From contig CM043870.1 of assembly GCA_023846275.1 (NCBI GenBank), positions 15,484,385-15,548,384 on the forward strand: a stretch of DNA of 64,000 bases, written 5' to 3'. Each line of letters opens with the position of its first letter. The first letter of the stretch is position 1. Source of the stretch: Vanilla planifolia (Eukaryota > Streptophyta > Magnoliopsida > Asparagales > Orchidaceae). The notes below the pieces were generated by a model that worked only from the letters and a program-made list of their open reading frames with translations, had not been told where the DNA came from and ran no database searches. This document shows, piece after piece, positions 11,520 to 22,443 of the stretch. The position numbers were made by a program, and so were the translations under genes.

Positions 11520-13612
11520 GTGATGTCCAAAAGAGAGAGAGAGAGGTGGTGGTGACAGTGGTAATGGTTCAAATAACAAATTTAATCAAAATCAAATATT
11601 GAAATAGTTTGACCATAGAAGTCTTTGTACTCTTAAAGGCTATTTTAAAATCAATTTTGAAAAGTATTATTTTGCTTCCATAATATTTATAATGATAATA
11701 ATTATTATAAAGTAATAAGTGAAGCAAAGAAAATAAAGTAAATAAAAGAGTGCACATGATTTTTATGTGCTTATTCATATACTCATGCCTACATCTAACC
11801 CTGGTCGACCTAACTAGGTTTCCACTAGAGCTACTCTTTTCTATCACAACTAATAGTTGTAAACTTTACAAAATAATTTCCTTTCTATTCTAATTAAATA
11901 TAGATCAACCTAAATAAATGTCACTCCCTTTTTGCACTTGCTAGTTTGTGGTTAACTTAATACTAAAGGTTTAAACAACTACTATATAATTGTTCTAACA
12001 ATTGAATAAAACAAAACATACAAGATTCTATAATGTTCACTTTAGAGAATAAAATAATACACTATCTAAATGATATAGAAGAAATTGACCAAGCAGTAGG
12101 TGAAGCTTTAATATAGCAATAGAGAGAATGAAACAATAAAGCATTAAAGGAAGTAGTAGAATGCATGAATTTTTCAATATTAAGCACAACCCATAACCTA
12201 TACATTTTCTTTCACTTGTAAATGATTTTCATGCTAATTAAACAACTCATTACAATTTAATAAGACTCTTACTTGTACTATTTAAAAGGATATGATTTAT
12301 TAAAATAATTGCAATGACTAAAATGAAATTCCCAAAATGATTAAAGTAGATGTTACACATTTTGTGACTATTCATATAAATATGATTAAGGGATTATGTT
12401 TAGGAGACAGACAGATAAAACTAATAGTTAGATCAACATCTCTTTCTCTTGTTGAAATTTTGAAGTGTAACAAAAGTATAGTGAAAAACATCTCTATAAC
12501 TACCACATTACTTATATTATTACAAGTTATATTGGCATCATATAAGAGAATTATGTGGATTGTAAATGTCCAATATAGTTAAACCACTATGTTTTCAAAG
12601 ATATGCATAGATTATACACATTCATTAAAGGGAACATATGTGTATGGTAATTTTTGAATTACTCTTTCAATTTTCTTCTCTGATATACAATTGCAACAAT
12701 ATGATAACTATAGAGCAATATGATAACCATAGAATCCTTACAAAGTAAGTAAAGTTAGTGCACTTCAATTTTCTAGAATCGTACTCATAAAATATATGGA
12801 TTTTATTCATATGATTACAATCCAACATTTTCACTCCAAGTTTTTATAGTCATTCCATGAAGAGAATTTGATCACATAAGTATGAAATATTACTTCATAC
12901 TATATGAATAAACCTTGGTTTCAAACATAGTTGATATAATGATTAGTATGGTATCATCTAGGTAGCCTACAAACAAAGTGTCATACCAACAAATTATAAT
13001 AGTATAACATGTAACTTAATTATATTTGACTTGCGACAGATACGAAGAATAGAACGGATGCAAAACTATTGCAAAAGCAATTGTATTGCACGATCTATAT
13101 GTAGTTTGAGAGCAAAGATTATGTTAGCATAATTTTAATGCTCATTTTCTTTAATACTAACATAATATTAAGTTTACCCTTAGGTATTAACTTATCATTG
13201 TTGTTTAACCAAATTTTCACAAACTAACTCATTAGAAAAGGATTGACAATTAAACATGCATGAGTATGGTGAATGCAATCCTATTTTTTATATGAGTATC
13301 TAGGGATAAGTTTAATAATTCTAACCTAAAATTTTATGTTGAAGATGAGCTATATATGGAAAGCCACTCCACCAAGATCTAGGACCAATGCACTAAGGTT
13401 TGCAAGTTGAGACAAGCTTAAGTAAAGCAACAAACACTCATTGGCATTCCTTCATTGGTGGATTAACATAAAAGCTAATTAATCAAGTTCTTTTATAGAT
13501 TGATTTGCTTGATATTTAGAATATAATCTAAAATACTCAAGAAAAATATTAATAAAAAAATACAATAGTTTTGTTAACATCAAATAAGTGGTGCAAGAAC
13601 AAAGGAATAGTC
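11520..13612 (-). mobile_element. 3' LTR of decayed SIRE-like element B
   Basis: The left end carries the degenerate purine-rich 'gagaggtgg' signature that corresponds to the C-rich 3' end of copia LTRs in minus orientation. The stretch around 11560-11860 is clearly similar to 15860-16160 and to 16850-17120. Around 12560-13612 it is colinear with 24610-25633 in the same orientation. The right edge abuts a polypurine-tract-like sequence. Exact ends are uncertain because of decay. Confidence 0.6.
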
Positions 13613-13630
13613 TCCATTTTTATGATGACA
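13613..13630 (-). other. Polypurine tract of element B
   Basis: Reading on the minus strand, a 'GTCATCATAAAAATGGAGA' type sequence precedes the LTR. It matches the conserved SIRE-type layout of a TGATGA-like motif, an A/G-rich tract and then the LTR. Element C has a better-preserved counterpart at 28351-28362. Confidence 0.5.
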
Positions 13631-14787
13631 AAACCGTTAAACAAATAGTGAAATAAGAAGATGTTAAATTTTGAAATAACACAAATTCTCCCCTTCATTC
13701 ATGCTCTTGCTCAATATATGTAATATAAATAATTGTTAAATCAAGCATTCGAATACAATAAATGTTTTTCATTCCACTCAATTTTTTCTTTCCCCCCTTA
13801 TTGTCATGCATCAAAAGATAAAATAAAATTAAAACCAAGCAATCAAAGGGTGAACATATATACATTATTGAGCTAGTGACAATGAAACACTAAGGCTTAA
13901 AATAGAAATAGTTGCTCAAATTAAAGAACATATAACTACATGAAAATTAAAAAACATTTAAGAGATTCATAATCATTTCTCCCCTATATTTATGCATGAA
14001 AAAATCTAGAACGAATCAATTTAGAGTAAATAAAAACAAATGAACATCTAAATTTAAATCTAGATAATATGCTTTCAAAGTATTTCTTTCTATTTCTAAT
14101 TCATTCATGGAAGCATACAAAACCAAAACACTTTAAGAACTAGGTTTTAAAACCAAACTAATTTAATTTATACCAATCTATAATTAATTGATTCAATTCT
14201 TGGTATAATATTACTTTTTTTCAATTGAAACATTGCAAGGGTATATAAAGTTGATATTAGAATTAATCTAGCAATCCTTTAAAATGTGTAATTTATTTAA
14301 GAAATAATTTCAAGTAATAGAAAAATTAGGAGAACTAGTTTAAACATTTGTAAATTTAGAGTTTTGAAATGCAAACATCTTATGCATGATGTGAGATGAA
14401 ACACAATTAGAATGCAACTTTTTGAATTGTTCAAAAACAACTTTATGCTCTACATTCAAACAAATTATTCTAGCAAGCTCATCTCTAGTAGATTCTTAAT
14501 CAAGTAAATGTTATTCATTTTTTTATTTAAATCATCAGACAATAAAAGATATTATTTGTTCACTTTCCTTAAACTTTTATGATTTTTAGAAAGAAACTTA
14601 AGAGAATCAAACAACTCTAACAAACAACTTTGTAATTCATTTTGGGAGAGTTTGGATACTTTGTTTTCTTCACTTCTAGATGATTCATGAAGAGCCATAA
14701 GACAAAAAATATTGTTTTCATCATTCTACATCTATTGATGATTCAACATCCTTGGTTGAGAGAAAAAATAAACATCTTATCTTCACT

Positions 14788-15790
14788 CTACTCAAGGCTT
14801 AAGGATGTAGAAGATTGGTCTAAATCATTCCTACTAGTAGCCATAACCTTCTTCTTCTCCTTTTCTTTCATGTGCTTGTTTTTCTTGTTCCATAATTTTA
14901 GATAATCAGGGTGATAGTAACTACTAACATTACAACCATCATAGCATGCCTCAATTTTACCTTTTCCTTTCATCTTCTTGACACTTGAGCATTTTGATTA
15001 GACTTGTAGTAACAAATTTTGCCTCACTACTACATGAATGTTATTACTCAAATATAGATGTTGTAGCCCTCAGATCTAAATCTTCTTTCTTCTTTTGCTT
15101 GGGTAAGATTATTCTTCTTTTCTTCTTGTCTTCTCCATCTCATTTTTCATGAGTTCCCAAAGTAGCCCATCTAAGGAGAGATGCTTTGCATCTTTAGAGG
15201 AATTGATAATAGTTACCAAAGGATCAAACTCCTAGGCAACACATTTGGTATCTTTCTTATGTATTCCATATATAGATTCACTACTAAGGTTGAAAAAGAA
15301 TTTTAGAATATTAGTAAATCTTATAAACATGTTTTTTATGGTCTTTTTGTATTATCCATATGAAATAACTCATACTCATGCATAAGTAGCTTAATATTGG
15401 ACTACTTGACCAGAGTGGTTGCTTCATATGTAACCTCAAGTTTCATTAGAATATCATAAGTAGTTTTATGCTTCATTACTATGTTAAACTCTATATCCAA
15501 GTGACCATAATGGGGAAAATTTAAGGCTTTAGCATTCAGTTGAACCATATGCTTCATTTGTGCTGTAAGCTCACGTAATACTTATCTAAAAAATTCATTA
15601 CCAAGATTTTTCATTAGAAATTCAAAGTCATTTTGAATAATGTACCAAAGTTTTAAATTAATTGATTCGAGAAAAATTGGAATGAAATAGTTCTAATATT
15701 TAAAAAGATGTCCTTTGAAAAGTAATAAATGATTGGACAACGAAGATAAAAATGATATGATACTAATTTGTTAGACATCATAGCATCTTC
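14788..15790 (-). pseudogene. Copia gag remnant with broken zinc knuckle
   Basis: Reading leftward, 15390-15480 encodes a 'LEVTYE' core typical of the UBN2-type gag domain of SIRE-like copia elements. The same core appears in the gag at 19156-19824. Further downstream, 14788-14973 encodes a degenerate CCHC region (CYDG...YYHPDYLKLWNKK) followed by a lysine-rich stretch and 'MATS' before an acidic/serine-rich segment. This mirrors the order zinc knuckle, KKKAFQATW, Ser/Glu stretch in the relatives at 19156 and 32117. Several zinc ligands are lost and stops interrupt the frame. In an intact element the product would be the nucleocapsid/capsid precursor. Confidence 0.6.
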
Positions 15791-15822
15791 ACTAAAATGA
15801 TTAGTATCTATTTGTTAACCAT

Positions 15823-15835
15823 CTTTGAAACCAAT
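15823..15835 (-). other. Degenerate primer-binding site of element B
   Basis: The minus strand reads ATTGGTTTCAAAG, a mutated form of the initiator-Met tRNA complement ATTGGTATCAGAG. It directly follows the CA end of the LTR (TG at 15836-15837 on plus). Confidence 0.55.
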
Positions 15836-16839
15836 TGTTTAGATTTTAAGAGTGTGTTCTCCATAAGAGGGGAGAGGGAGGTGAATTGTGTAAATAACAA
15901 ATTTAAGCCAAATTTGGCATGCAAATAGTTTGGGAATGAAAGTATTTTTTGCTCTTCATGGTTATTATAAAATTAGTTTTATAAAGTGTTATTTAGCTTT
16001 CAAAATCTTTCTAGAGATAGTGATTACTATGAAATAATAAGACAAACAAAGAAAAGAAAATAGAAAAAAGTACACAAGATTTTTAGGTGGTTTGGTTTAT
16101 ACTAGTGCCTACATCCACACCCACTCGACTTGGCCAAAATTTCATTAAAACCACTTGTATTTGTTGTAAACAATAAGGGAAAACAATACAAAAAACATTC
16201 CTTTTTATTGCAGTGTGGTAGTCGTAAACCTAAAAGAATGCACTCCCTTTTTTCCAAAAAAGAATTAAACAATAGCTATACAATTATTTCATCACTTGAA
16301 TAAAATAAAACATGTTAGATCCTTTACTGTTCGCATAAGAGAGTAATATAACACAATGTCTAAATTATATGAAAGGAATTTACCAAGTAATAGGTAAATA
16401 TTTGATATAATTCTAGAGAGAATGAAGCAAATAGAGCACTAAATGATGCCATAAGAAGAAGGAATTAACCATAACTAAGCACAACCTACAGATATATATA
16501 TTTTTTCACTTCTAAATTATTTGCAAGATAATTCATAGTCTTGTTCCAAGTAAATTAGGCTTATATTTATATTAAAGAAATTATAATGGATAAAATGACA
16601 TTCCCAAAATAATTAAACTAGCTATCACAAGTTTTGATGACTATTTTCACAAATATGAATAAAGGATCATACCTCGATAATAAGTAAAAAGAGAAAATCA
16701 TCCAACAAATGTCTCTCCAACTATTTCAAATCTACCTACCTAAAGTTCATCATGAGTATGAATATGATGAGAAAAGAGCATCATATTTTATGATTTCCAC
16801 TTAGCTAACACAATTGCTATTAGATTAATGAGGAACAAA
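15836..16839 (-). mobile_element. 5' LTR of element B, truncated
   Basis: It begins with the complement of a CA end next to the primer-site-like sequence and carries a purine-rich 'gaggggagagggaggtg' block, the reverse complement of the C-rich LTR end. It aligns with 11520-12500, for example the 'actagtgcctacatcca' area near 16100 against 'actcatgcctacatcta' near 11785. It is cut near 16839, where another LTR of the same family starts. Confidence 0.55.
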
Positions 16840-17765
16840 TACTATAAAAGGGGTGAGGGGTGAGTTGTGACATTTAACAAAAAATTAAGCAACTAAGTTT
16901 TGATAAAACTATAAAACTTCATTTTTTATGATTATAATAAATAGCTAATACAAAGCTTAACCAAATTTAACTAAGAATAAAAAAGTAATCAAATAAAAAA
17001 TGATCAGAGACTTTTTTAGTGGTTTGGCTTGACTTATGCCTACATTTATCCTTAATCAACTTGGATTAAGTTCCACAAAACTACTACCTATTGTTGTAGC
17101 TGGGGGAAAGGAAAATACAATAGTGGTGCATAAAGAAGATGCCCAAATAACATAAAATTTCAACTAAACAAAAGAAAATATCTTATCATGAATAGCACAC
17201 AAAAAAACTTATACCTTTAAGCCTTTTAAACAAGTGTAATTGCAAACTAAATGAGAATGTGATATTAACAATAAGATTTGAATAAGGAGAACAATAGTTT
17301 AGCAAGAGATGTACTTAAAAAATTTAAGCAGATGCTCTAACTGAAATGAAGGTCCTTTATTTTGCTATTTCTTTAAATGTGAAATTTTGTAATATGTAAA
17401 ATTAATATCTTCTCTATGAAACCAACCCATTTTTAAACTAAGTTTAGTCACTAAGTAGGTTATTGACCAAATGGCTAATAGGGCTTTCCAAAGTTATTTG
17501 ATTGGTGTTATGCTTTTAGGAATTCTTTTGCATTAGTACATGTTTTGAATCATATTTGGATGATGAATATGGTATTAGGATCATCCTAAAAATCTAACAA
17601 ATAATTAGTTTATACCCATTGTTAGAGATTACCATGTAAGTATGAAAAATATCTTCATTTTGTAGGATATAAAAACTTAGAACAATAATTAAGTACCAAA
17701 CAATCACTATGATCACAAAAACATAATGTAATTCAAATTGATTATTTGAATATATCATACATATG
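16840..17765 (-). mobile_element. Third family B LTR, left part
   Basis: It starts with 'ggggtgaggggtgagttgtga' near 16850 and shares the 'ttgacttatgcctacat' area with the other two family B LTRs. It is interrupted at 17765 by insertion of element A. Its remainder resumes after 22438, but most of the recognisable continuation is at 24610-25633. Confidence 0.5.
17761..17765. repeat. Left copy of 5-bp target-site duplication
   Basis: ATATG directly precedes the LTR end of element A. The same five bases follow the other end at 22439-22443. Confidence 0.85.
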
Positions 17766-18897
17766 TGAAGTTCTTTGTGCTTAAGATAATCCTACAAGAG
17801 GGTGGGGGGGGGGAATTATAGTAAATAAAATTTTCTTTCGATTTTTGGTTTCAATTAAAACTTAAATATTTTAAGCAAGAATAAGAAAAAATAGTACACA
17901 AAAGATATTTAAGGTGGTTCGACTCAAAGTCGAGCCTACATCCACACCCAACCGGTGTTGGGAAAAAACCACTAAAATCACCAAATTACAATCGAAGTTT
18001 TTTGTACGGTTCACCTCAAACCTACTTGAGATTTTACTTATGGCTAATCCCGAACCTACTTAAGTTTTTCCGGTCTCAACTCAAACCCCAAGCTTTTGCA
18101 CAATTGCGGGATGCCCTTACCCCAAAAAAGTTAATACAAAAGTTTGCAACAAAGTATAAACTTAATTCAATTTAAAATAAGAATGAGACACACTCAATAC
18201 CGAAAAGAGGGAAGAAAAGAAATTGAAAATAGTTGAAGCAAAAACCTCTAATTTCGAAATCCTTCTTTTCACTTTCTCTTTATGAATTTGGAAGCACCGT
18301 ATGCACTTGAAATTGCTTGAAATCGTGGTTTGAAAGCTTTGAGAACTTTGTAATTGTAACCCCTAGAAGTTTTTCATCATTCTCTATTTATAGAGCTTAA
18401 ATTTGAGCTCTAAAATCACTCCTAATGACACTAAAATGAACTAGCCGTTTGGGTAACTGACGGAAAGCAACCACTATCTGATTTGGGGCCCAAAAATGGA
18501 CGTTTCTGATTGAATCTCGTTTTTACTGTTGAAGATTAATCCTGACCATTAGATCTATGTGGCATTGATCTAGATGTTTTTATTCCCCTACTTGTCATTT
18601 TAAGTAGATTAATCTCAGTCGTCCAATCTCGCTTGCCCTTCTGCCTTCTTTGACAATCAGATTGGACTTTAATCTCACATTGCCAAAATAACTTTGCCAA
18701 TATGTTTTATAAGGAATTCGGTTCGTACGAATCTCGAGCTGCTTAGGGATGGCTCCCGCCTTCCTCGATCAATATTTCATCACTTGGTTCTGGTTGACTT
18801 GAACTCTCACGGTTTCGTTTAGCATTGACTGCGAGATGAATTCGCCGTGTTCTGTTCACCGTTCCCGGCGGCCTTCTTCCTTCAGACTATAGGGACC
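17766..18897 (-). repeat. 3' LTR of element A, truncated at its 5' side
   Basis: Colinear with 20087-21315 of the right LTR, from 'tgaagttctttgtgc' to the 'ggactat' block, after which homology stops and gag-proximal sequence begins. It also lacks about 110 bp present at 20890-21025. The TATA box complement is at 18385-18392. Confidence 0.8.
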
Positions 18898-20071
18898 TTT
18901 TCTTCTAGTCTTCTAAGTTCTACTCTTGGGAACCCAAGCAAACTTGGGTTGAGTACTAAATGGAGCTTTCATATTCTCATTCTTAACAATCTATCTAAAA
19001 TTTTGATTTTGTGCATGCATATTTCTTTTAAAAAAGCAATCTTTTATAGTATGTCTAGGTTTACAATAATAAAAACAAACAATATTTGATAACCTAGGCA
19101 TGCTTAAATATTTAGGTTTTTCAAAAATCAAGTTATGTGAAAAATAATAAGCATGCTAAAAAAATTGCATTTTTTCTTTTAAAACAAAAATATCATGTTT
19201 TAATGAAGTATTCTCAAAGATACGGGAAGTCTTTTCGTCACATATATGTTGATTTTCTATTCTTTTTTTTTCATCTTCTTTCATAACAAAATCAAGTAAT
19301 TCAACTTTTTCTTTGTAAGCCTTTTTAAAATTTTTATGAGCACTCATTAAAGAAGTCAATGCATTCAAAATTTCAATATAATTATTTTCTAAAATATCTC
19401 GTGTCCAAGTGCTTACCTTATTTTCTTCTTCTTCTTCTTCACTTGAAGATATTGAAGTTGTCTCATTTGGGATAAAACACATCATTCCTTCTTCTCCTCT
19501 ACTCGAGCTTAAAACATCTAAATCTTCATAAGCACTCCATGTAGCTTGGAAAGCTTTCTTTTTCTTCAAGTTCTTCTTCGTCTTCTTCTTTTCCTCTTTC
19601 ACTTGTGAGGTGCCTTCATAGGTTACTTCGAGTTTTTTCCACACCTCAAATGCCGTATGTAAATTTATAATTTGTGTAAATTTACTCGAAGAAATTCCAC
19701 AATGAAGATAATTCAAAGCCCTAGCATTCAATTGAGCCAATGTTTTATGCTCAACATTAAGCTTACTAAAGGGCTTGACTTTATTAGTGAAAGAATTTCT
19801 AGGAAGTTCGCAATGCTTAGTCATAACTTCTCATAATTCTAAATCGATAGATTGAATAAAAATTCTAAAACAGTTTGTCCAATATAAGTAAAATTCTCCT
19901 TTAAAAAGGGATGCTGAATTGAAGAAAAACCTTCACACAAGGTTGCACCCATATCAACCAAAGAGGAAGCCATAAAACCATAAATCACAAAACCACAAAG
20001 AATGTGAGAAAACCTTCACTTAGCACAAACGGATCTCCCACGTGATGTTACTCACGTAATTTGGGATTCCT
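18898..20071 (-). pseudogene. Copia (SIRE-like) gag and gag-pro linker
   Basis: The longest open piece is 19156-19824 (222 codons). The upstream sequence to about 19950 also reads as gag (a tryptophan/phenylalanine-rich 'FYLYW' segment) but is broken by a stop. Residues about 25-75 hold the UBN2-type gag core, including 'ARALNYLHCGIS' and 'WKKLEVTYEGTSQVK'. They are followed by a lysine run, KKKAFQATW, a Ser/Glu-rich stretch and a coiled-coil-like Lys/Glu C-terminus. The expected first zinc knuckle between 'EGTSQVKE' and 'KKKAFQATW' is missing. After the stop, 18900-19090 encodes a 'YYCKPRHTIKDC' knuckle-like motif and a 'KFAWVPK' linker typical of the region before SIRE protease. It would encode capsid/nucleocapsid but is not functional. 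Confidence 0.75.
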
Positions 20072-20085
20072 CACTCTGATACCAA
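20072..20085 (-). other. Primer-binding site of element A
   Basis: The minus strand reads TGGTATCAGAGTGA. Its first 11 bases match the usual complement of the plant initiator-Met tRNA 3' end. It lies one base from the CA end of the 5' LTR. Confidence 0.85.
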
Positions 20086-20086
20086 T

Positions 20087-22438
20087 TGAAGTTCTTTGTG
20101 CTTATGATAATCCTACAAAGGTGGGGGGGGGGTGAATTGTGGTAAATAAATTTTTCTTTCGATTTTTGGTTTCAATTAAAACTTAAATCTTTTAAGCAAG
20201 AATAAGAAAAAATAGTACACAAAAGATTTTTAAGGTGGTTCGACTCAAAATCGAGTCTACATCCACCCCCAACAAGTGTTGGGAAAAAACCACTAAAATC
20301 ACCAAATTACAAGCGAGGTTTTTGGTACGGTTCACCTCAAACCTACTTGGGATTTTACCTACGGCTAATCCCGAACCAACTTGAGTTTTTCTGGGCTCAA
20401 CTCAAACCCCTAGCATTTGCACAATTACTGGGATGCCCTTACCCCAAAGAAGCAAATACATAAATTGGCAACAAATTATAAATTTAATACAATTTAAAAT
20501 AAGAATGAGACACACTCAATACCAAAAAGAGGGAGGAAAAGAAATTGAAAATAGTAGAAGCAAAATCCTCTAATTTAGGAATCCTTCTTATCACATTCTC
20601 TTTATGAATTTGGAAGTATCGTATGCACTTAAAATTGCTCAAAATCGTGACTTGAAAGCTTTGAGACTTAGTAATTGTAACCCTTAGAAGTTTTACATCC
20701 TTCACTATTTATAGAGCTTGAATTTGAGCTCTAAAGTCACTCCTAACAGCTCTTAAATGAACTAGCCGTTTGGGTAATAGACAGAAAGTAGCCCTCGTCC
20801 GATTCGGGGCCCAACAATGGATGTTTCTGATTGAATCTCCTTTTTACCATTCAAGATTAATCCCGTCCGTTGGATCTAATGGCCTTGATATGGACCTTTC
20901 GATCGCACACATGTGTCCTGCATGTATTAGTACCATTTGTCCAGATATCAATCAAATTAAAATAGTTCCCGTAGTGATTATGCATCCTGTTGCATATCTA
21001 CTCAGCCCATGTTCGATTCCTATGCATGTCATTTTAAGTTGATTAATCTCAGTCGCCCAATTTTGCTTGCCTTTCTGCCTTGTTTGACAATCAGATTGGA
21101 CTTTAGTCCCACATTGCCCAAACAACTTTGCCTTTACGCTTTAGAAGGAATTCCATTCGTTTGACTCTCGAGCCGCTTGGGTTGGCTTCTCCCTTCCTCG
21201 ACCAAGATTTCATCACTTGGTACTGGTTGACTTGAATTCGCACTGTTTCGTTTAGCATTGACTGCGGGCTGAATTCGTCGTGTTCCGTTCACCGTTCCTG
21301 CGACCTTCTTCCTTCGGACTATGGGCACCCCTTCGGGGTCATTCCAAATATTTTTATTATATTTTTTTAATTTTTAAAGCCTGGACGGGCCAGTGGTTGG
21401 GTCGGGTCGACCCGCCCATGCTACAGTGAAAATTCCCGAGACTAATGTTGTTTTAGGGTGTTTTGTGAGGATTTTTGTGCCAAAATGTTTAATATAAGTG
21501 TACCAAAATAATTTTATATTATCATAGTATTATAAGTTTCCTAAATGACTATCAAAAGAAATTCATGAAAAATAATTCGTAAATAATTTTTAAAAATCGA
21601 ATACGAATGCTTATACTTTTCATTAATAATGCTTGGGGTTCGTATGACTCTCGAGCAGCTTGGCGTTGGCTCTCCCCTTCCTCGACCAAGATTTTAGCGC
21701 TTGGTTCTAGTTGACTTGAACTCGCACTGTTTCGTTTAGCATTGACTGTGGGATGAACTCCCCATGTTCCGTTCACCGTTCCTTACAGCCTTCTTCCTTT
21801 GGACTATAGGCGCCCCTTCTGGGTCATTCTAAGGATTTTTATTATATTTTTTAAAATTTTTAAAGTCTAGACGGGCCAGTGGTCAGGTCGGGTCGACCTG
21901 TCCAATGCTACAATGAAAATTCTTGAGACTAACGTTGTTTTAGTGTGTTTTGTGAGAATTTTTTTGCCAAAAATTTTAAATATAAGTGTACCAAATTAAT
22001 TTTTTTATTATCATAGTATTATAAGTTTCCTAAATTACTATTATAAGAAATTCATGGAAAATAATTCTTAAATAATTTTAAAAAGACAAATACCAATGTC
22101 TATACTTTTCATTAATAATGTTTGGCCCAAAAATCAAAATTCAACAATTATTAAACTTATAACATTTTTAAATATTAATACTACTAGTGTGCCACATCAT
22201 CTCAAAATTTGGACATATCAAATTCAAGAAAAATAAAAAAAAATTCAAGTATAAAAATTTTAGTGCATGTCTTCAATTTCCTTGAAGCTTGTCATGTTTC
22301 CAAGAGCCTTGAAGACCATTATTTTAGACACTTAAAGTTTATGGCTTGACTTAATTAAATATTAACAATTTTATTTAAAGCAAGCCCATATGAGATATAA
22401 ACATTTATGCTTGACTCATCAAACACAAGGGTGTAACA
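20087..22438 (-). repeat. 5' LTR of element A (2352 bp, with internal duplication)
   Basis: In element orientation it starts TGTTACACCC at 22438 and ends at 20087. It carries the TATA box complement at 20706-20713 and GC-rich blocks with GGGTCGACCC palindromes. A 485-bp segment is tandemly duplicated (21156-21640 and 21641-22125). Without the extra copy its length would be near that of the solo LTR at 7647-9541. Several short open frames inside it are noncoding. Confidence 0.85.
21156..22125. repeat. 485-bp tandem duplication within the LTR
   Basis: Unit 1 (21156-21640) and unit 2 (21641-22125) both begin with 'ttcgt.tgactctcgag', both contain the GTCGAC palindrome block and the 'tatcatagtattataagtttcc' area, and both end at 'ttcattaataatg.ttgg'. 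They have diverged by scattered substitutions. The unit-1 side of the junction is abrupt (TTGGGG followed by TTCG). Confidence 0.85.
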
Positions 22439-22443
22439 ATATG
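22439..22443. repeat. Right copy of 5-bp target-site duplication
   Basis: ATATG, identical to 17761-17765. Confidence 0.85.

Larger units (their letters stand above)
13613..15835 (-). mobile_element. Internal region of element B, mostly gag remnant
   Basis: This lies between the two family B LTRs. It retains a primer-site-like sequence on the right and a polypurine tract on the left but is only about 2.2 kb, so most of pol has been deleted. The recognisable coding trace is the gag at 14788-15790. From 13640 to 14780 I see no domain. Confidence 0.55.
17766..22438 (-). mobile_element. Element A: internally deleted SIRE-like copia retrotransposon
   Basis: The element is bounded by TG and CA and by the ATATG duplication, so both outer ends are original. 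In minus orientation it reads: 5' LTR (22438-20087), primer-binding site (20085-20072), gag (about 19950-18900), then directly a truncated 3' LTR (18897-17766). Protease, integrase, RT, RNase H, the polypurine tract and the first part of the 3' LTR are missing. One internal deletion with a breakpoint near 18897 explains this. The two LTR copies have many differences, roughly one in ten by eye over 400 bp, so the insertion is much older than the chromovirus at 55820. Confidence 0.85.

Noticed and set aside
20484..21776. Several 64-90 codon frames in the right LTR of element A
   Set aside because: They lie entirely within LTR sequence, are repeated with the 485-bp duplication, and are not conserved as protein between copies.
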